64,000 bases of DNA from Isochrysis galbana (Eukaryota > Haptophyta > Isochrysidales > Isochrysidaceae). Below are positions 1 to 10,284 of this stretch, piece after piece. The stretch lies in NCBI GenBank assembly GCA_018136815.1, contig CM030944.1, positions 2,253,345 through 2,317,344 on the forward strand, written 5' to 3'. The notes beneath the pieces were generated by a model, which did no database searches, was not told the origin of the DNA, and saw nothing but the letters and a program-made list of their open reading frames with translations. The first letter of the stretch is position 1. Each line of letters starts with the position of its first letter. Both the position numbers and the translations under genes were made by a program.

Positions 1-86
1 CTCTTGTTCCTCCTCCTCCCTTTCCCTTTCCTCTCTTCCCGCCTACACATTGTTATCACAAGGAGGCCGAAGCGCGGCCCAAGGTG

Positions 87-290
87 CGGGACTTCTACCG
101 TCCCCGCTCTGACACTTGTGACTTCCAATACCCCCCCCCCCTCCTCCGCGCCAAAAGGCGCGGGACTTCGACCGTCCCCATTGTGACTGCCCCCCCCCCC
201 ACACACACACACACTTCACTGGGCTTTTCACAAGACGCCTCCTGTGAAAAGGTCACACTGCTTGTGAAAAGATTGGGCCCCCTGACGGTA
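87..290. repeat. short direct duplications beside first ORF
   Basis: A roughly 19-nt phrase (cgggacttctaccgtcccc) at about 87-105 recurs with one change at 161-179, each followed by a 'ttgtgact' phrase. Two short 'tgtgaaaag' repeats follow near 243-272. No gene is visible in the first 500 bases; the sequence is C-rich and partly microsatellite (CA, poly-C). Function unknown. Confidence 0.5.
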
Positions 291-511
291 TGATTATTCT
301 CGACCCCCTTCCCCCCGCCACTGAGTCCCCCCCCCTTCCCCCCGCCGCCGAGTCCCCCCACCCCCCCCCCCCCCTCCCCGCCGAGCTCCCCCAACCCCTC
401 GCCTCCCCCCTCCCCCTCCTTAGCCGCCGAGCCGTCCCCCATCCGCCCAGCGCCCCGGCCCCTCTACACGCCCAGCGCCCCAGCCCCCTCCTTCGCCTCG
501 TTCTCCCTGAC

Positions 512-1006
512 ATGACACCACCCCTCGTGCGCGCATGCGCACGAGAGGGCGACGATGTGCGAGCCGTCGAGCTCCTGCTCGGACAGGGTCACGCGGGACG
601 CCTCGAGGAGAGCGCGGCAGGCGGAGGGTCGACAGCCCTCATGGCCGCGTGCAAGCAAGGCAACTTCTCGTGCGTTGAGCGCCTCCTGCACGCGGGTGCG
701 CAGGACGTGGCGCTGCTGGAGTGGGCACTTGGGGCGGGCGTGTTGGGTGCGTCGCTGATGTGGGGGTGCCACGGCTGCGCGGGGCTGGTGGCCCGTCTGA
801 GCTCGGAGGTGTCGGTGGAGGGGATGCTCGAGCGCTTCCCGACGTGCCGTGGGTGGCAGAGCGCGTGGATGACGGAGGCGGCGAGGAGCGGCAACCTCGC
901 GCTGGTGCGGGAGCTGCAGCGCTTCCTGCGGCACGCGGTGTTCCCGGAAGCGGCGCTCGTGGCGCTCAAGGCCGGGTACGTGGACGTGGCGGACGTATTG
1001 GTGTAA
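512..1006 (+). CDS. Ankyrin-repeat-like protein
   Basis: A 164-residue product. The frame is open further upstream, from 290, but that part is proline-rich low complexity, so the ATG at 512 is preferred. After it the protein reads as helix-turn-helix repeats of ankyrin type: 'ARACAREGDDVRAVELLL'-like, 'STALMAACKQGNFSCVERLL', 'AARSGNLALVREL', then a last half repeat 'LKAGYVDVADVLV'. Ankyrin repeats mediate protein binding, and no catalytic domain is attached. The ORF stops abruptly after an incomplete repeat, so the gene may be 3'-truncated or may continue in an unseen exon. A leucine-rich-repeat ORF follows on the same strand. Confidence 0.6.
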   Translation: MTPPLVRACAREGDDVRAVELLLGQGHAGRLEESAAGGGSTALMAACKQGNFSCVERLLHAGAQDVALLEWALGAGVLGASLMWGCHGCAGLVARLSSEVSVEGMLERFPTCRGWQSAWMTEAARSGNLALVRELQRFLRHAVFPEAALVALKAGYVDVADVLV

Positions 1007-1333
1007 CGTTAAAAAAGTTTTTGCAGGCCGCTCCGCGTTGGTGCCTTCCTTGGACTGAAGTAATACCCGTCACGAAACACCTACAGGCATTGCACTCTAC
1101 ATTGGGGTGGGGAGGGTGTATTCCCTCCCAAGGGCGGGCCCCTCACAAGTACAATCAGCGTCTTCTATGGCCTTATCGGGGGCGGTTTGTGAAAAAAAGT
1201 TGAGGGGGGGGGTTGAGCGGGACGCTTTTTTCTAACCCCCTCCAATCAAAAAAAAATAACTCACAACACCCCCCCCCTCGGAGGCGCGGCTCTGCGTGCC
1301 CGCGACTCGTCTGCGTGCCCGCGACTCGTCTCC

Positions 1334-2368
1334 GTGAATCTCCCCCGATGGCGCATCATCGACGAGAACACCGTGTGGATCACTGGCGTCCAGATCGACC
1401 AGAACGAATCCGAACTCGTGGCTCATATACTCCGAAACGGGAGCCAGCCACTCAGGCTCGTCAGTATAATGAACACCGAGCTCGGAGACCGCGGCGCGCG
1501 ACTCCTCTGCGAAGCCCTCGCCACAAGGAACGGACCCACCTCCATCGATCTCAGCGGAAACAGCATCACGTGCCTCCGCCCGCTCAGCGCCCTCGCACTC
1601 AAAGACAACCTCGATGAGCTCCTCCTGCGGGACAATGACGTCGGGGACAAAGAGCTCGCCCTCTTCGCAACCGAGGCCGTCGTCCCGGGGAAATGGGACG
1701 CCCTTGGCGTTCTCTTGATGGGCGGGAATCCGGTCAGCGATTCGGGAGTCAAAAGACTCGAGGCGCGTCTCTGCGAGGGGGCCTTCCCCTCCTGCCGCTT
1801 GATGCAGGTCGGACCACGCCGCGGAGTCCAGATGGACACCGTCACCAACCGATGGGCGCGACCCGACTTCGCCGCCAACCACCTGCACCGCGTCAAGCAC
1901 CTCGACCTCCTTGAGGTCGATAGCGCAAAGGTCTTGCCACGGATCGCGAGTCGTCTCGCCTCCCTCGCGCACCCCAACTACTCGCTGCGCTCGCTGCGCT
2001 TGAGTTGTGCAGACGGCGATGTCCTACGCACGCTCGCCAAAGCCGCGCTCCCATGCCTCTCGCGCATCGAGTGGAGTACCTTCAGTGTATCCTCCAACTG
2101 CTCCACCGTGTGTCTGTCTGATGCGGATCTCGATGACGAGGCCTTGGACATGGTCTGTCGCGTGCTTGAGGCAGGAGCGTGTCGGAGGACCCATACGCTC
2201 ATCCTCGACCGCAACCGGATCGGACCGGCGGGCGTGCAGCGCCTGTGCGAGCTCGCGCGGAGCTTCCGGCTGTCGTCGGTAAACCTCTCGTGCAACCCTA
2301 TTGGCGCGGAGAGCCAGCCAATGCTCTCACAGCTGAGGAAGCTCAAGGTGCAGGTTACTCTGCTGTGA
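1334..2368 (+). CDS. Leucine-rich-repeat (ribonuclease-inhibitor-like) protein
   Basis: About 344 residues of RNI/NLRC-type leucine-rich repeats. Examples are 'LCEALATRNGPTSIDLSGN' near residue 60 and, at the C-terminus, 'LILDRNRIGPAGVQRLCEL' and 'SSVNLSCNPIGAES'. Such proteins are binding scaffolds, and I see no enzymatic or membrane domain. The frame has no good ATG: the open frame begins before 1334 (a GTG is the nominal first codon) and runs upstream into a poly-C stretch. A 5' exon is therefore probably missing from view, or the copy is decayed. An 18-nt tandem duplication (cgtgcccgcgactcgtct) sits at 1295-1330. The last 67 nt of LRR sequence recur at 3071-3137. Confidence 0.65.
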   Translation: MNLPRWRIIDENTVWITGVQIDQNESELVAHILRNGSQPLRLVSIMNTELGDRGARLLCEALATRNGPTSIDLSGNSITCLRPLSALALKDNLDELLLRDNDVGDKELALFATEAVVPGKWDALGVLLMGGNPVSDSGVKRLEARLCEGAFPSCRLMQVGPRRGVQMDTVTNRWARPDFAANHLHRVKHLDLLEVDSAKVLPRIASRLASLAHPNYSLRSLRLSCADGDVLRTLAKAALPCLSRIEWSTFSVSSNCSTVCLSDADLDDEALDMVCRVLEAGACRRTHTLILDRNRIGPAGVQRLCELARSFRLSSVNLSCNPIGAESQPMLSQLRKLKVQVTLL

Positions 2369-3070
2369 TCACGATGCAATTGAGTGTGTGGGGGGGGGGG
2401 GGGGAGAGGGGGGTCGGAGAGGGGGGTCGAATACTCTAGTAAATATAACATGTATATATGCGGGGGGTAATTTCCCCCCGTGTTCGGGTGGTGCACTGGG
2501 ACTTTTGATGGCCCGCACCTTCCCCTGTGGCTTGAGGATGAGACCGCGGCGCGGCGCGCCGCGCATCCTGTTACTTCATCACAAGTTAAAAGATACCAAA
2601 GGGGGCCACTGACCACACAGGGCACACTAATAGTATCACGCGCAGATCAAACGCACACACGGAGGGATTGCGTAGGAGACTCACACAAGCGAACAAGGAG
2701 AGAAGGGGGGAGATCGCGGGTCGACTCATGCGGCCCTCTCCCCCTCCTCATCCCAAAATAAGTTCTAGGGTGCACACCACGCAAAACCACCCGTGACACC
2801 CCCTCCTAAGCGGAGTACGGGGTATGACGTATGACGCTTACAAACAAACAAACAAACCAAATCCACTCCCACACTCCCACGCAGATGAATGCTTGCGTCG
2901 AACATGTCGGCCAAGAGCAAAGAGGGCTATAAGAGAGAGCCACAGGGCTAAAAGGAGCCAGAGGGGGCGGCCGCTACTCCATCTTCTACGCGCCCGACGG
3001 GCAGCGCTTCCGTTCGCTCGCCGAGATTGCGCGCGCCCAACCCGGATCTGCTCCCGGCCGACGCGCTCGA

Positions 3071-3137
3071 CGTGCAACCCGATTGGCGCGGAGAGTCAGC
3101 CAATGCTCTCACAACTGAGGAAGCTCAAGGTGCAAGT
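3071..3137 (+). pseudogene. Duplicated 3' tail of the LRR gene
   Basis: This 67-nt stretch matches 2289-2355 with about four substitutions, encoding the same 'NPIGAESQPMLSQLRKLKV' end in an unrelated surrounding frame. The two lie 782 bp apart in direct orientation. It is best read as a relic of a partial tandem duplication of the LRR 3' end. Confidence 0.75.
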
Positions 3138-3159
3138 CGGGGAAGGTCAGTACGAGTGC

Positions 3160-3355
3160 AGGCCCATGGGGGCCTAGGGAGTGCGAGTCCCGACCCGCGC
3201 CCACTGGGGGTCTGGGTCAGGGTGTTGAGTGCTCAGCCCATGCCAAGAGGCAGGGCATGAGATTGACTAACGGGCCCCCCCGGAGGGGAGTTAGTGCCCG
3301 GTGTAGGGGGCGCAGAGCGCCCCCATTGTCCCCCACTTATAAAAGTAGGTTGACG
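3160..3355 (+). repeat. Dispersed repeat F, copy 1
   Basis: Aligns by eye with 43688-43882 in the same orientation. Shared landmarks in order are 'gggagtgcga', 'cgcgcccactgggggtctgggtcagggt', a 'cccatgcc..ggcagggc' stem, 'acgggcccccc', a run of gcgcgag/gcccccattg, and the end 'cacttataaaagtaggttga'. No coding capacity is seen, so it is a non-autonomous dispersed repeat of unknown class. The TATAAAA at its 3' end could act as a promoter. Confidence 0.7.
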
Positions 3356-4345
3356 GACCGTCCGCTTAATGAGAGCCCCGACGCCGTCCCACACACCCTT
3401 GCCGTGGCCAGGAGGTCCGAACTCCCATATCCAAAACACGCGCAATGGGCCTCCAGCCGAGGTCTCCAGACCAACCACGGAGATTCCACAACCCGTGGTT
3501 CTTGTACAGCCACAGCCAACCACGGAGATTCCGGCTAGGAAGCGTGCATGCAGGCGGTAGCGCTTGTAGGCCTATTGCCATTGCGCAAACATATTTTATA
3601 ACGATAGGTTGAGATTACGCACATAATGCGCGCACTACAACAAGCACACAACGCGAAACGGAAATCAAACCAACTGCTGATATGCTAAGCGCAAGAAGCT
3701 GGCACAGGTGCACACACAAAGCTTGTATCCAACTCGGCAATGCGTGTGTCCTATGCGCATCACGTGGGCGCAATCATTCATGGAGATGTGAAGCGCGTAC
3801 AATGTGATAGGATGGGTGGGCCGAACGAAGAAAAAGAAGAGACGGGAATGCCCAAGCAGCATCTCATCAAAGTCGTCGCAGCGCACACGGCACGCACTAA
3901 GAGAGTGTGCACCAGGTGAACACTCCTCGGCACATTGGAGGCCGGGCAGTTGTTGCACGTTATAGCCGGCGATTGAATGACAATGTCAACTCACACGCCC
4001 ACCCCTGCCGTATCCGTACGGCGGCAAGATTCCGGGCATGGCCGGACGTGGATGGGGGTTATGGGACGGGAAGGAAGCGGACGAAAAAGATGGTGTCCAC
4101 GTAATAGTGTGCAGCAAACGTAGCCTTCTGCAGTCACCAGCCGGTTCTTTCCCCCCAAAAGTCGCCCAGATGAGCCAGGCAGCCTGCACATTCCACCCTG
4201 CAAGCCATGGGACTCGAATGTAAAAACTCTTCGAGGCCCTCCTAGACGCTCGCCAAGCTATGGACGTCGCATCGACAGCCATGCCCCGCGCGCCCACAAG
4301 GGCTGCGGCAAGGATCCCCGGAGTGATCGATCCTACTATCATCCA

Positions 4346-6478
4346 TCACGCAAGCCTCCGCGACTCAGCCCCTTGCGCCGCGACGGGCTCCGCTTTCGAA
4401 GTCGTTGAGACCACCAAATCTTCATCTGCCGGCACAGACCCCCGCGACTCTGCACCCTGTGCTGCCTCAGGCTCCGCTTTGAAAGTTGATGAGCTCTCTT
4501 GAGTTTCCTCTGCCGATGTGTTATCCTTCGAAAGTGTCTCCTCCCCTGGGCTGTCCTTTCCCGTCGACGCCGCCTCACCCGGGGTGTCTTGGCTCACTGG
4601 GGCCGCCACGGCCAGTTCTTGATCTGTGGACGCCGCCTCGATAGGGTTTTGATCCGCAGACGCCTTCTCGGCAGTGTCTTGATCCGTAGATAACTCCTCG
4701 AGTGGGTCTTGATCCGTGGACACCGCCTCCCCAGTTGGAGCGGCTGGCTCAAGAGTGGGTGCGTAAACACGTCCCACCATGGCACTGCCAAAGTTCAGCG
4801 GCCATTTGACGAACCCCTCCGCTTTCTCCAAGGCTTGAAGTCGACTGAGTTCGTCCACTTCGGAGAGGAGTCTCCGGGGACCAACGAGAGCACCCACGAA
4901 TGTACCAAGGATGGCGCCAATCGTCACCGAAAAGAACCCTCGAATGGCTGGAATGGTAATGTACAACACGGCCGCAACGATGAGGTCTGTTATGCCGCCG
5001 AACACACGCACGATGGCCCCAAAGAAGTTGTCGCGCTCGGCTATGTTCCCAAGGATCAGAGCGCCAAGGAGCCCGCTCAAAACAGGGAGCCACACCTCGC
5101 CCGAAGTGGCCCCTAGCGCCAAGAGCGCGTCATTGCTCGCCGCACTGACTGTCATGAGAGCATCGTTGCTGGCAGCCTTTGTTGCGACAACAAGATGAGA
5201 CACTAGGTCTTGTAGGCTGGCGGCACTTGCGCGCTGGAGATCCTCAACGGAGACGCTCCTTAGGAGCTCGTCTGGAGACTTAAAAGTGCTCAAAGCACTT
5301 AAGTCAGGGACAGCAAGGCTCAAGTCGGCAGGCTTCAGGTTGGACAAGTCAGGAGGCACGAAGCCGTTCAGGTCAGGAGGCTTCAACGAATCCAACCTGG
5401 CCGTGATCTTGGAGAAGTCAAAGCTGTCAGCGGCGTATGCCGGCTCGGGTCCGAGATGAAAGGTCAGCTCCCGGGGCTCGGTGGGGAAAAAATTGGCGCC
5501 AGTCGCCGGCTGCCCCGACGTGAGCTTCACATCTTGCACTGCAGGGAAGTTCATCGGCACAGCCTCCAATTCAGGCACATTCAATTCGACCTCTGGCAGT
5601 TTGAGGTCGACGTTGTGACCTGTCACTGGAGACTCTGTTAGGAGCTGGATGTCTGGACCTCCAGAGAAGCTCGTCTGCACAGCCTCAACATCAGGGACCT
5701 TCAATTCAACCTCAGGCGTCTTGAAATCGACATCTGGAGCTTTCAGATCCACCTCCGGAGCCTTGAGCTCAATCTCGGGGGCCTGCATTTCTACCTTTGG
5801 TACATTATCTTCCACACTCGTTGGTGCCTTCGCTTCCGCCTGGGTCGACTTAGCCTCGACCGTGAGTGAACTGGCAGCATCTGGGTTCGCCAACTCCGGT
5901 GAGCTCATATCGGCTTTAGTCTCCTGCGATCCAACATCTGCTTCGGGTGCCGTCGAGCCAAAGTCTGGCATCTTGAGGTTCTTTCCTTCAGGCATCTGCA
6001 GTTCAACCTCCGGCATCTTGATACTGCTTACGCTCTCCTTAAGCTTTTCGATGAAGACGGGTCCATTTGTCTGCGCCTCCCTCCACAGCTTGTCTATGAA
6101 GGCGGGAGTCTTCATGTTGCCCAGGTCTGCCATCTGGATGGCACTCAGGTCAAGCTTACTTGAGTCGACCTGCTTGAGGTCGATCAAGCTGAGCTGCGAG
6201 GGATCAGGCAGACTGAGCTGAGAGAAATCTATCGCCTTGAGCTGTGCAAAAATGGATGACGCAGGGACAGGCTCGACCAGCCCTTCCTTCAGCGCGGAGT
6301 CCCAGCCAAGTCTGCCTGCGTATCCTCCGAGCCCAAGACCGAGCAGCCTCGCGCCGCCAACCTGGTTCTTGCGGGGCGTGGCGGGCTCCTGAGCCATGGC
6401 GAGGGGCGGCATGCGGCGCGGCACGAGCACAGGGCCGCCCGCCCACAGCGAGAGCGCGGCGCAGCTGAGCAGCAGCAT
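4346..6478 (-). CDS. Plastid-type membrane protein with PEV/DLK repeats
   Basis: A 710-residue product using the ATG at 6478, which opens a hydrophobic signal (MLLLSCAALSLWAGGPVLV) followed by an Arg/Ala-rich region, as in bipartite plastid-targeting leaders. The longer open frame upstream is only CT-microsatellite. Residues 70-130 repeat 'DFSQLSL/DPSQLSLIDLKQ' units. Residues 155-310 carry AHNAK-like 'PEVELK-APEVDLK-APDVDFK' heptads. Three hydrophobic segments lie at about 462-480, 492-515 and 517-535. The tail (560-710) is an acidic 'STDQD..EE' repeat ending in a duplicated 'KAEP.AAQGAES' motif. Function unknown; the layout suggests a membrane-anchored structural protein with two soluble repeat arms. 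No introns are apparent. Confidence 0.7.
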   Translation of the reverse strand: MLLLSCAALSLWAGGPVLVPRRMPPLAMAQEPATPRKNQVGGARLLGLGLGGYAGRLGWDSALKEGLVEPVPASSIFAQLKAIDFSQLSLPDPSQLSLIDLKQVDSSKLDLSAIQMADLGNMKTPAFIDKLWREAQTNGPVFIEKLKESVSSIKMPEVELQMPEGKNLKMPDFGSTAPEADVGSQETKADMSSPELANPDAASSLTVEAKSTQAEAKAPTSVEDNVPKVEMQAPEIELKAPEVDLKAPDVDFKTPEVELKVPDVEAVQTSFSGGPDIQLLTESPVTGHNVDLKLPEVELNVPELEAVPMNFPAVQDVKLTSGQPATGANFFPTEPRELTFHLGPEPAYAADSFDFSKITARLDSLKPPDLNGFVPPDLSNLKPADLSLAVPDLSALSTFKSPDELLRSVSVEDLQRASAASLQDLVSHLVVATKAASNDALMTVSAASNDALLALGATSGEVWLPVLSGLLGALILGNIAERDNFFGAIVRVFGGITDLIVAAVLYITIPAIRGFFSVTIGAILGTFVGALVGPRRLLSEVDELSRLQALEKAEGFVKWPLNFGSAMVGRVYAPTLEPAAPTGEAVSTDQDPLEELSTDQDTAEKASADQNPIEAASTDQELAVAAPVSQDTPGEAASTGKDSPGEETLSKDNTSAEETQESSSTFKAEPEAAQGAESRGSVPADEDLVVSTTSKAEPVAAQGAESRRLA

Positions 6479-6479
6479 G

Positions 6480-7055
6480 GGGGAGGGGAGAGAGAGAGAG
6501 GGAGAGAAACCGAGGCAGAGGCGGAGGTGGAGGGGGGCGGGGCGAGATGCTGCCAGGAGGGAGGTGGCGGAGAGATGGGGGAGGGAGTACAAGGGGAGAG
6601 CAGGCGGGAAGCAGAGATATTTGCTTGAAGAGACGAAGGGTATTTCTGCTAGTGTTGGAGGGAAAGAAGGGAAGCTAGAGACGAGAGAGAGGGGGGGAGG
6701 GAGAGAGGGAGCAGTAGAGAAGAAGGGAAGGGAAGAACGGGGGAGCGAGGGGACGAGACGGAGAGTGAGAGTAGACGGATGGGGAACCACTGAATTCTTA
6801 ATAGCAGCAGCACTGCCATTAATATGGAGCAGAGAAGCCTTGCATTCTCTCTCGCGCGCGCGGGCAGAGTGGCGAGGCGCGCGTCGTCGGAGTTGCTCAC
6901 ATGGAAAGAGAGAGAGGGTGTGGAGGGCGGCGGAAGGATAGAATAAAGGAAGGGGAGAGGGAGAGAAGAGAGAGCGGGCCACCCGGGGAGATTCCCCCTC
7001 AAGTGCCTCCCCACCCCCGCCCCGCCCCCCCGCCCCTGCCCGCGCGGGGCGCACG

Positions 7056-7127
<72 letters not shown>

Positions 7128-7140
7128 TCTCTCTCTCCCG
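6480..7140 (-). repeat. Low-complexity leader: CT tract, then poly-C and (CT)n
   Basis: Directly upstream of the 6478 start codon the coding strand is almost pure C and T to about 6760. Further out, at about 7054-7135, the plus strand holds a long poly-C run followed by (CT)n. Similar one-sided pyrimidine tracts precede several other genes here, so this may be a 5' UTR or core-promoter element rather than random microsatellite. Confidence 0.55.
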
Positions 7141-7409
7141 CCGGCGCTCTCTCTTCCCTCTTCTTCTTCCTCCCAACTGTCCCAACACTGGAAAGAGAAA
7201 GAGGAGAGAGAGAGAGCAGAGCCGCTCTCCTCTCTCCGACTGTTCGCATCCATCTTGCCGAAGCTGGGAGAACACACAGCGAGAAGAGGGGTCAGAGTTT
7301 TCTTGTTGTGCGAGTATAACCTTAGTGCTGACGGACCGAAGACGCCCATCGACGGCAACGGAAAAAAAAAGATCTGAAGATTCAGGGCTACACACCTATC
7401 GCTAGTCAG

Positions 7410-7560
7410 GTATATTCTACCCTCACCCGTCATCGCCCCTTTCTCCCGTCGCCCCGCATCCTCGCCTTCCCCCCTCTTTCCTTTTCGTTTGGTGTCGGGG
7501 GTGCGGCCCTGGTACATTACCATGGGCCATGGGCCCGGTTTCGGATGTGTGTTCTGGGAG
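7410..7560 (+). repeat. Dispersed repeat, copy 1 (second copy near 34810-34985)
   Basis: A CT-rich run followed by a 'gtggtacattaccatgggcc...gtgttctggg' block resembles the CT-rich run and 'gtgcactaccatgggcc...gggttctggg' block at 34810-34985, same orientation. Divergence is substantial, so this is an old repeat. The interval 7560-8140 holds no supported gene. Confidence 0.45.
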
Positions 7561-8144
7561 GGATTGTTGACTGTTGAAGTGTGTTATCGGTATGGTTTCG
7601 ACCTCTAGGTCGTTTCGCGGTTTCGTATGCTTACCCTGCGCCTTCGGGTTGTCTACTATCTCAGAGTCGCTTCCCGATTCCCTCTGCTCGTGTTTAGTTC
7701 CCTGCATCCGGGAGAGTTTGAGTTTGCGTGTTTCTGTTGCGATTATGTGCTCGATACCTAGCCTTGCACTAGGGACATGAATGAGCTCCTCGCTAGGTTT
7801 CAAGTTTCCTTTGTTGTCCGTTTCATAGATTGGGCGAAAGTCGCCTAGGTCTATTCTTTTCTTTGGCTATAAGTATAAGTAGCGCCTGCAATCGCGTACG
7901 CGTACGCACGTACAACGACGTACATCTATATGAGACAACAAAAAGCCATAGATAGGACATAGGACCCACACAGAGCCCCACGCACGCACCACACACACGG
8001 TAGTTTGAAGCCCCGGGGTTCGAACCCACTTGACGTTGCCACCACGGACGAGCTCCGCGCCTAGTTTCGACAGCGTGTGTGTCAGCGTGTCGGGGTCGGT
8101 CGGGGGGGGGGCTATTAATACATTAATAGTAGGTTTGGCGGCCA

Positions 8145-8203
8145 CGGCTAACATATTAGATACTAATAGTGCACATCGGCTAACATATTAGATACTAATA
8201 GTG
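8145..8203 (+). repeat. 27-nt tandem repeat
   Basis: The phrase cggctaacatattagatact followed by aatagtg occurs at 8145-8171 and again at 8177-8203, with no mismatch seen. It is AT-rich against a GC-rich background and lies just before an oxygenase-like fragment. Confidence 0.8.
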
Positions 8204-8246
8204 AGATTTGCCAAGTAGATACCTAATATCTAGATAGTAGGCTAAC

Positions 8247-8474
8247 ATGTTCACAAGCTTACTTAGAGGAGATGTCATTCATTGTGGTAGTTCGTATAAG
8301 GAGGAGCACATTCGCCTGCACTTCTTTGTGTGGGAGGAGCCTGCTCCTGGGGCGCCGGAAGACTATGAGCTCACTTTTCGTGACCACTCGAGCTTTGGCT
8401 GTGCGAGTGACTTTGTGCAGGTGGTGTACTCTGGAGGAGGTGTGTGTGTGTACTCTGGAGGAGGTGTGTGTTAA
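8247..8474 (+). pseudogene. Fragment resembling a 2OG-Fe(II)-type oxygenase C-terminus
   Basis: A 75-residue ORF starting MFTSLLRGDVIHCGSSYKEE and continuing 'IRLHFFVWEEPAPGAPEDYEL'. The 'RGD-x-xHxG..Y..E..RLH' pattern is the kind seen around the distal His/Arg of algal 2-oxoglutarate-dependent oxygenases, but only this piece is present and no HxD partner is visible. The ORF ends in a tandem 'VYSGGGVC' duplication made by a TG-rich repeat. I read it as a decayed fragment; family assignment is tentative. Confidence 0.35.
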
Positions 8475-8665
8475 AAAAAACCTTTTAATATTCTCGCCTC
8501 ACTCGTGGCACTGGAAGACGCTCACGAAGCCACGCCCTTTCTCTTCCCACTCCCCCACTCCCTGCCTTGCGGCAACTCCCCTCGTGCTCTACTTAGGGGC
8601 CCGGATCGTGCGGGGGGTTCGAGCTAAGCGGGGTGCACCTGTCCCCAACAGTAAGTTCTCTCCTT
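8473..8665 (+). repeat. Diverged copy of the 47.6/49.2-kb inverted-repeat arm
   Basis: The order of phrases (taaaaaaaaccttttaatat, tctcgcc, cacgccc, ccttgcggc, tcccctcgtgc, ctacttaggggc) matches the arms at 47646-47820 and 49013-49190. It is a solitary diverged copy with no ORF. Confidence 0.5.
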
Positions 8666-9621
8666 CCTCCTGTTCTGTTGAGTGACCTGTCTATACAGAA
8701 AGTGTTGCAGGGTGTCGTCGTACTAATGCGCACGACGGTGGCAGCTCCTGTCAACCCGGAGGGCCTGCTGATGCCAAGCCACACCTGCGAGGCAACAGAA
8801 TGGGATGGTGCGAGGCGAGAGGGAGGCAAGGGCGGGTGTGCGGCAGCGAGAGGCGAGGCTGAGAGGGAGAGGGAGAGGCGAGGCGAGGTGGGGAGGCGAG
8901 GAGCAGCGAGGGAGAAGACGAGGCAGGTGAGTGGCAAGTGGCAAGGCGAGTGAGCAGAAATAATGGTGCTAGGGCAGCGCGTGCGCACCGCCATTGGAGT
9001 GGTCCCCGCCCCTCCACCCAATCAGGTGTTGAGCTGCGCGAGCTGCATGGGGGCGGTTGGCCAGGGGGGGCTACGCACGCCGCGCGCGACGGCCGCGGCC
9101 CGCGGCCTGAGGACACTTTTGCCTTCAGGCCTCGCAGGGCATGCCCACCACCTGCGTACCCCTGCAAACACCGCTCGGCCGCCCCAGCGCCATGCGGACG
9201 CGTAGGAAAGCCATGGCTACCCGCCCGCGCCGCCCGGCGAACTGCCCGCAGTCCCGCAGTCAAGCGAACAGGAAGCGCGACCAAGGGGGGGGGAAGCGCT
9301 CTGCTCGCGGGTCAACCGACGACGATACGGTAAGTAATCTCATTATTTACGATAATTGTTTCTATAACTCGCGGCCTCCCGCTCTCACAAGTGGCCCGCA
9401 GCGGGGAGATTTTCCCCTTTTATCTTTTATGATCGCAAAGTAGTTTTATGATTTTCTAAGTAGTATCGTTGTGAGTTGTGATTGACCGGGCTACTATAGC
9501 TATAGCCACTATCGTTGCAGAAGTTGGAGTGGTCTCTCGGCGGGGGTTACCACGTTAGAAATTGTAGTCTTGTAGAAGGTCTTGTTGGCTAGCATCCCTA
9601 GCCACATCCACCGGACGAGCC

Positions 9622-9725
9622 ATGCACCAACCGCGCACACCCATCGCGGGGGAGGGGCTCCGTTGCCGATGAGGCACGGTCCCTCAGCACTAGGATGAAC
9701 CTAGGACAACAAGAAAACTCTGACC
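9622..9725 (+). repeat. Dispersed repeat, copy 1 (second copy 56811-56920)
   Basis: 'ccaaccgcgcacacccatcgcggg', 'aggggctccgttgccg', 'acggtccc.cagcacta' and 'acaa.aaaactctgac' occur in the same order at 56811-56920. No coding content. Between 8670 and 10280 I find only this repeat, GA-rich and poly-G tracts, and shadow ORFs. Confidence 0.65.
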
Positions 9726-10284
9726 CCACCTCGTACTTTCTTGGATTGAGCAGCAGTGCGAGCCCGAGACGAAAACGTACCACAGGATGTAAGAGAGGGG
9801 ATCTTCCCACACCTTCAAGATGATGGGTCCCCACGGGCACACACTCGAAGGGGTTCGGTTCGACTTTGGGGGGTTCGCCGCATCGCGAGCGCTTGATCTC
9901 CGAGACCCACGCCGCCCTTTGGAGGGATCTTGATGAGGTTCGGACACACCGCTTGCCCCGTCCACGCACCTCGATCTTTTCTCTCTTCTCGCCTCGTCTT
10001 CTTTGTCTCACAGCCCTCCCGTCGCCGTGTCTTCTTCTCGCACGATCTCTTTGATGAGCGTGCCGAGGTCGGAGAAAGAATACACGACAGAAGAGGAGAG
10101 AAGAAAGGGGAGAAAGGAGAAAGGAGACAAGCCGCGAGGCGCGCAGCCACGAGGGGATCGGTGGACAGCGCGTCCGGGGGGGGGGGGGGGGGGGAGGGGG
10201 GGGGAAGGGGGGGGGGAGCAGGCCCTCCCGACCCCTTTCCCTCTCCCCCGACAGCAGCACCGCGTGGGCCGCTCCGTCCTACGG

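Larger units (their letters stand above)
2369..4345. other. Gene-poor interval
   Basis: Apart from the LRR tail copy and repeat F, I see no supported gene here. The interval carries poly-G tracts near 2390 and 2460. The remaining ORFs are short, overlapping and without recognisable domains. Confidence 0.5.

Noticed and set aside
290-511. N-terminal extension of the ankyrin ORF
   Set aside because: Proline/serine-only translation of a C-rich microsatellite; an internal ATG at 512 starts the real-looking protein.
6479-7249. Longer start for the PEV/DLK protein
   Set aside because: The upstream frame is Ser/Leu/Pro microsatellite translation with Gly and Arg runs; the ATG at 6478 begins a good signal peptide.
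8010-8060. tRNA suggested by 'ggggttcgaaccc'
   Set aside because: The B-box-like palindrome stands alone, with no A-box or cloverleaf on either strand.
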